Shown here piece after piece: positions 41,713 through 44,475 of a stretch of 44,475 bases of DNA (its first letter is position 1; each line of letters begins with the position of its first letter). This stretch comes from Streptococcus loxodontisalivarius (GTDB taxonomy: Bacteria; Bacillota; Bacilli; Lactobacillales; Streptococcaceae), in NCBI RefSeq assembly GCF_016908645.1, contig NZ_JAFBEH010000016.1:1-44475 (forward strand), in the 5' to 3' direction. The position numbers and the translations under genes were made by a program. Below the pieces are notes generated by a model that did no database searches, was not told the origin of the DNA, and was given only the letters and a program-made list of their open reading frames with translations.

Positions 41713-44337
41713 ATGAAATCAAATCAAACACAGGGTAACGGAACAATCAAGAAACTTCGTACAGGTGCAGTCGTATCAACATTGGCACTTGTAGGAATTG
41801 GTATGACAACCCAAGTTGTCAATGCTGATGAAGTGACAACGGCTGATACACCAGACGTTGTAACCACTACGCAAACAGCAACGACAGACACATCTGCAAC
41901 TGTTTCACAAGAACAAGTTGATGCGGCAGAAACGGCTACGCAAGTTGCTAACCAAGCTGTTGCCAACCAAGAAACAATCGTAACCAACGCTCAAGAGGCT
42001 GTTTCACAAGCTGAACAAACAGTATCAAGCGTTGAAAGTCAAATTGCTGCAGCTGAAACGGTAACAGCTGACCAAGTGTCTGAAGCAACATCAACAGCGT
42101 CAACCCTTTCAGAAAGTGTTGCAGCTGCAGCAAACGCTGTGACTGCAAGTGCTGAGCAAGTAACGGCTAGTCAAGCAGCTGTCGATTCACAAACAGCTGT
42201 TGTGAAAAACGCTCAAACGGAAGCAGACAATGCAGCTGCAGCACAAGCAGCCGCTCAAACAAAAGTTGATACACTTACAAGTGGTTCAACAGCGTCTGAA
42301 GCAGAAGTTAATACACTTACAGATCAAGTTGAACAAGACAAAGCATCTCTTGATTCAGCACAAGCATCTCTTGAAGCTGGTCAAACAGCATCCCAAGATA
42401 AAGAAACAGCTATTGCTTCTCAAGAACAAACAGTATCTGAAGCTAAAAACGCTGTAGATGAAGCGTCTGAAACTGTCAATGAATCTGAATCCACTTTGGA
42501 ATCATCAAAAACAGCTTTGAGTGAAGCGCAAGCAAAACTAGCAGCTGCTCAAGCCCTTGCTGATTCATCCGATGTAACTAAAGTCAACCAAACAATTACG
42601 TTGCCGACAACCGTCATCACAGCGCTAAATAATGGCTCATCTGTAACACGTTATCAAAACGCTATTTCATCAGCAAACAAATACGTTTCAAGCCCTGCCG
42701 ATAAAGCAATCGTTTTAGGTCAAAACCAAACAATTGAAGAAATTGTCAACAACCTTAGCGATGATGTTAAATCTGAACTTGCAAACTTCTACGCTGATCT
42801 CATCCAACAAGTGGAAACACAACTTGGTTCATCCGTTAAAGTAACAGCATCTGTCACAGCGCAAAAACTAGCGGAAGCTATCCAAGATCAATTCCAAACT
42901 AATGGATTATCTGATGACATTTACACACGTAATCTCAACAGCCTCGTCGTTGACTGGAACAAGAAAACTTGGACAACTGCAGCTACAGGTGGTAGCGCAA
43001 CGCTTGGAACAAATGCATCTTCAGCTATTAATCATGAAGAAGACGCAGAAAATGCACTCGGTATCTACCATGACTTCACCGCAACAGCGTCAGTAAATAC
43101 TGTGTCACAAGCAACAGGTGGTTCTGACCTTACGCATACACGAACAAGCACATACACTCTTGATGATCTCAAGAAAGCATTGTACTCACAATTCGTAAGC
43201 AATCTAGCATCGCAAGCAAGCGCTATCAGCTGGTTGTATTCAAAAGACCTCACAGGAAACTATTATGTAGGTGTCGATCTCAGCGCTGTTTCATTTGAAG
43301 ATTACGTATCAAACGCCGGTGTATCTAAAGACATGAACACAGCTCAAAGTGTATATGCAACAGCCGTTAAAGCTCTTAATGACACAACAGCTACACTCAA
43401 TAATCTTAAATCAGGATCTATCGACATTGCTAGCCTTCAAGACGCTGTCGACGCAGCTCAAGCTAAACTCACAGAAGATACAGCTAAACTTGAAGCAGCT
43501 AAAGCTGCTTATGCAGCAGCGCTCGCTGATGATGAAACTAAAGCACAAGCACTTGCCGCTGCTCAATCTGAATTGACAACAGCTACTCTCGCGTCAACAG
43601 CCGCAAACATGAAACTTGCCCAAGAGCAAGCAACATTGACTGAGCTTACAAATAAGCTTGAGTCGGCTAAGGCTGCAAACGCAACAGCCGTTGCAACACT
43701 TGCATCACTTCAAGCAGATTACGCTGAAGCAAAAACACTTGCTGATAACTTGGCTAATGCTCTAGCTAATAAAGAAGCAACTCTTGCTAAATTGAATGAT
43801 GAACTCGCAAGTGCAAACGACAACCTTGTAGCTCTTAAAGCGAAACTCTCTGCTGAAGAATCAGTTCTGGCTAACCTTAAGAAAGTAGCAAGCGATGCTA
43901 ACGCTTACTATGTAGCTCTCGCTGCTAAACTTGCAGCTCAACAAAAAGCTGATGACACAGCAAAAGCTGATGACACAGCAAAAGCTGATGACACAGCAAA
44001 AGCTGCAGACATTGCAAATAAAGCAAAAGATATCGTGAACAATGGCGGTAATGTAGCAATCGTTACAGATAAAGATGGAAACATCACAGATGTTATCGAC
44101 ACGAAAAATGGGAATAGTGAAGCAGTAGCAAGTAAGTACCTTACAAAACAAGAGGCACATGTCTTGACTAAAAGTTATACCCAAAACGTGGTAAGTCGTC
44201 GCTCTACGCAACAGACTTCAACAAGTTACCAAGCAAAACTTCCTGAGACTGGAGAAGTGGATTATAGTGTCTATACAATTGCTGGAATCAGTATTTTGGG
44301 AATGGCAACACTCTTTCACAAGAAAAGGGAAGACTAA
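41713..44337 (+). CDS. LPETG-anchored surface protein with SEC10/PgrA-like domain
   Basis: This 874-aa exported protein has a long signal peptide (cleavage probably after VNA, residue 38) and a Thr-rich N-terminus. A first Ala/Gln/Glu-rich coiled coil spans about 50-285. A globular middle (about 290-550) begins with QTITLPTTVITALNN; SDDVKSELANFYADLIQQVE and INHEEDAENALGIYHDF resemble the surface-exclusion SEC10/PgrA domain. A second coiled coil (about 560-745), six-residue ADDTAK repeats and a linker follow. LPETG (843-847), a hydrophobic helix and KKRED complete the sortase signal. The coiled coils would project the globular head. AAAGGAGA precedes the ATG. Adhesion or aggregation is likely; the ligand is unknown. 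Confidence 0.88.
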   Translation: MKSNQTQGNGTIKKLRTGAVVSTLALVGIGMTTQVVNADEVTTADTPDVVTTTQTATTDTSATVSQEQVDAAETATQVANQAVANQETIVTNAQEAVSQAEQTVSSVESQIAAAETVTADQVSEATSTASTLSESVAAAANAVTASAEQVTASQAAVDSQTAVVKNAQTEADNAAAAQAAAQTKVDTLTSGSTASEAEVNTLTDQVEQDKASLDSAQASLEAGQTASQDKETAIASQEQTVSEAKNAVDEASETVNESESTLESSKTALSEAQAKLAAAQALADSSDVTKVNQTITLPTTVITALNNGSSVTRYQNAISSANKYVSSPADKAIVLGQNQTIEEIVNNLSDDVKSELANFYADLIQQVETQLGSSVKVTASVTAQKLAEAIQDQFQTNGLSDDIYTRNLNSLVVDWNKKTWTTAATGGSATLGTNASSAINHEEDAENALGIYHDFTATASVNTVSQATGGSDLTHTRTSTYTLDDLKKALYSQFVSNLASQASAISWLYSKDLTGNYYVGVDLSAVSFEDYVSNAGVSKDMNTAQSVYATAVKALNDTTATLNNLKSGSIDIASLQDAVDAAQAKLTEDTAKLEAAKAAYAAALADDETKAQALAAAQSELTTATLASTAANMKLAQEQATLTELTNKLESAKAANATAVATLASLQADYAEAKTLADNLANALANKEATLAKLNDELASANDNLVALKAKLSAEESVLANLKKVASDANAYYVALAAKLAAQQKADDTAKADDTAKADDTAKAADIANKAKDIVNNGGNVAIVTDKDGNITDVIDTKNGNSEAVASKYLTKQEAHVLTKSYTQNVVSRRSTQQTSTSYQAKLPETGEVDYSVYTIAGISILGMATLFHKKRED
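43948..44001 (+). repeat. Three perfect 18-bp tandem repeats in the surface protein gene
   Basis: GCTGATGACACAGCAAAA occurs at 43948, 43966 and 43984 in direct tandem, encoding ADDTAK three times, followed by a degenerate fourth unit (AADIAN). In-frame slippage would change the stalk length without disrupting the gene. Confidence 0.95.
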
Positions 44338-44411
44338 CCTTTTTTCTAAATGAAAGAAACTCTTAGTATGGAATATTAACGGCACTAGCCCCCACAAATG
44401 AGACACAAGAA

Positions 44412-44457
44412 AAAACACTTCTGTTGAAATCTAGTAAACTAGAAACAGGAGTGTTTT
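44412..44457 (+). promoter_or_regulatory. Hairpin sequestering the transposase ribosome binding site
   Basis: AAAACACTTCTGTT (44412-44425) pairs with AACAGGAGTGTTTT (44444-44457, one G-U), and TCTAGT (44430-44435) with ACTAGA (44438-44443), around a GAAA bulge. The only AGGAG for the ATG at 44461 is inside the stem. Such structures protect IS elements from expression by outside transcription. Confidence 0.65.
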
Positions 44458-44460
44458 GTT

Positions 44461-44475
44461 ATGGTCAAAAAAGCT
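44461..44475 (+). CDS. First five codons of a probable IS3-family orfA
   Basis: Only ATG GTC AAA AAA GCT (MVKKA) is visible before the window ends. The start fits the orfA of streptococcal IS3/IS150-group elements as I recall them. The upstream RBS-hiding hairpin and IS-like end support a transposase. Fifteen bases cannot prove it. Confidence 0.4.

Larger units (their letters stand above)
44383..44475 (+). mobile_element. Left end of an IS3-family-like element (runs off right edge)
   Basis: After the surface-protein gene the sequence shows CACTAGCCCCCACAAATGAG (44384-44403), resembling the CCCC-containing ends of IS3/IS150-group elements. A large hairpin and a short ORF start follow. The boundary near 44383 is estimated, since the other end is outside the window. 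Confidence 0.45.

Noticed and set aside
43861-44211. 116-codon cysteine-rich frame opposite the surface-protein gene
   Set aside because: It is the antisense reading of the ADDTAK repeats and coiled coil, which yields artificial repeats; no ribosome site.

Overview
The window is a low-GC Firmicute chromosome segment that I read as Streptococcus, most likely the salivarius/vestibularis/thermophilus group. The basis is the run of recognisable streptococcal orthologues (miaA, hflX, rnz, recJ, apt, metA, dnaD, trmK, rmlACB, alsS/aldC, fbpA/rqcH), two LPxTG-type surface proteins, MutX-like and DUF3042 proteins, and streptococcal MET-box operators. The species call is inference; no rRNA or tRNA gene is present to confirm it. 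Both edges lie in insertion sequences: an ISL3-type transposase runs off the left edge, and the first codons of what looks like an IS3-family orfA sit at the right edge.

Layout. 1-479: ISL3-type IS end. 480-965: gene-free, but with a strong promoter, three consecutive hairpins and a terminator, so a candidate small RNA. 975-2220: a MetE-C-like methyltransferase under a perfect MET-box. 2254-4988: an AT-rich accessory block with an operator-like palindrome, a Cro/CI-type regulator and several membrane proteins of unknown role. 5100-6290: a cytidine-deaminase-like gene paired with a PHP phosphoesterase. 6322-8469 (minus): AraC regulator and OFA-type MFS transporter. 8707-11743: a divergent two-gene flavoenzyme unit, an FMN reductase plus an FMN_red/FMN_bind/FAD_binding_2 fusion. 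It resembles the lactobacillar hydroxycinnamate reductase HcrAB and lacks the residues that hold the second carboxylate of fumarate.

11789-21872 is mostly housekeeping: trhO, a DUF3042 gene, miaA, an LPSTG surface protein sitting between miaA and hflX, then the hflX-unknown-rnz-SDR-recJ run. 22039-25937 carries apt, metA (second MET-box locus), dnaD, trmK and a Nif3-like gene. 25950-29428 holds a ZIP transporter, a DadA-like oxidoreductase and a secreted esterase. 29623-32208 is rmlA-rmlC-rmlB for dTDP-rhamnose precursors; rmlD is not here. 32402-36854 has a small protein, a lactonase, a MutX-like Nudix enzyme and a three-gene chain (AI-2E permease, TPR protein, tiny membrane protein) joined by 11-nt overlaps. 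37198-39648 is the acetoin branch (alsS, aldC) behind a long structured leader. The window closes with rqcH/fbpA on the minus strand and a large SEC10/PgrA-like LPETG protein.

Connections: methionine control links the locus at 975-2220 with metA through the same 17-bp operator. A TTGTGAA motif recurs at the promoters of two electron-sink loci (the reductase/MFS divergent region and alsS), which suggests redox control, although no complete Rex palindrome is visible. I saw no CRISPR array, prophage, toxin-antitoxin pair or biosynthetic cluster. The best candidates for undescribed biology are the 590-965 RNA, the membrane-protein/regulator block at 2254-4988, the HcrAB-like unit with its divergent transporter, and the hairpin that buries the metA ribosome binding site.
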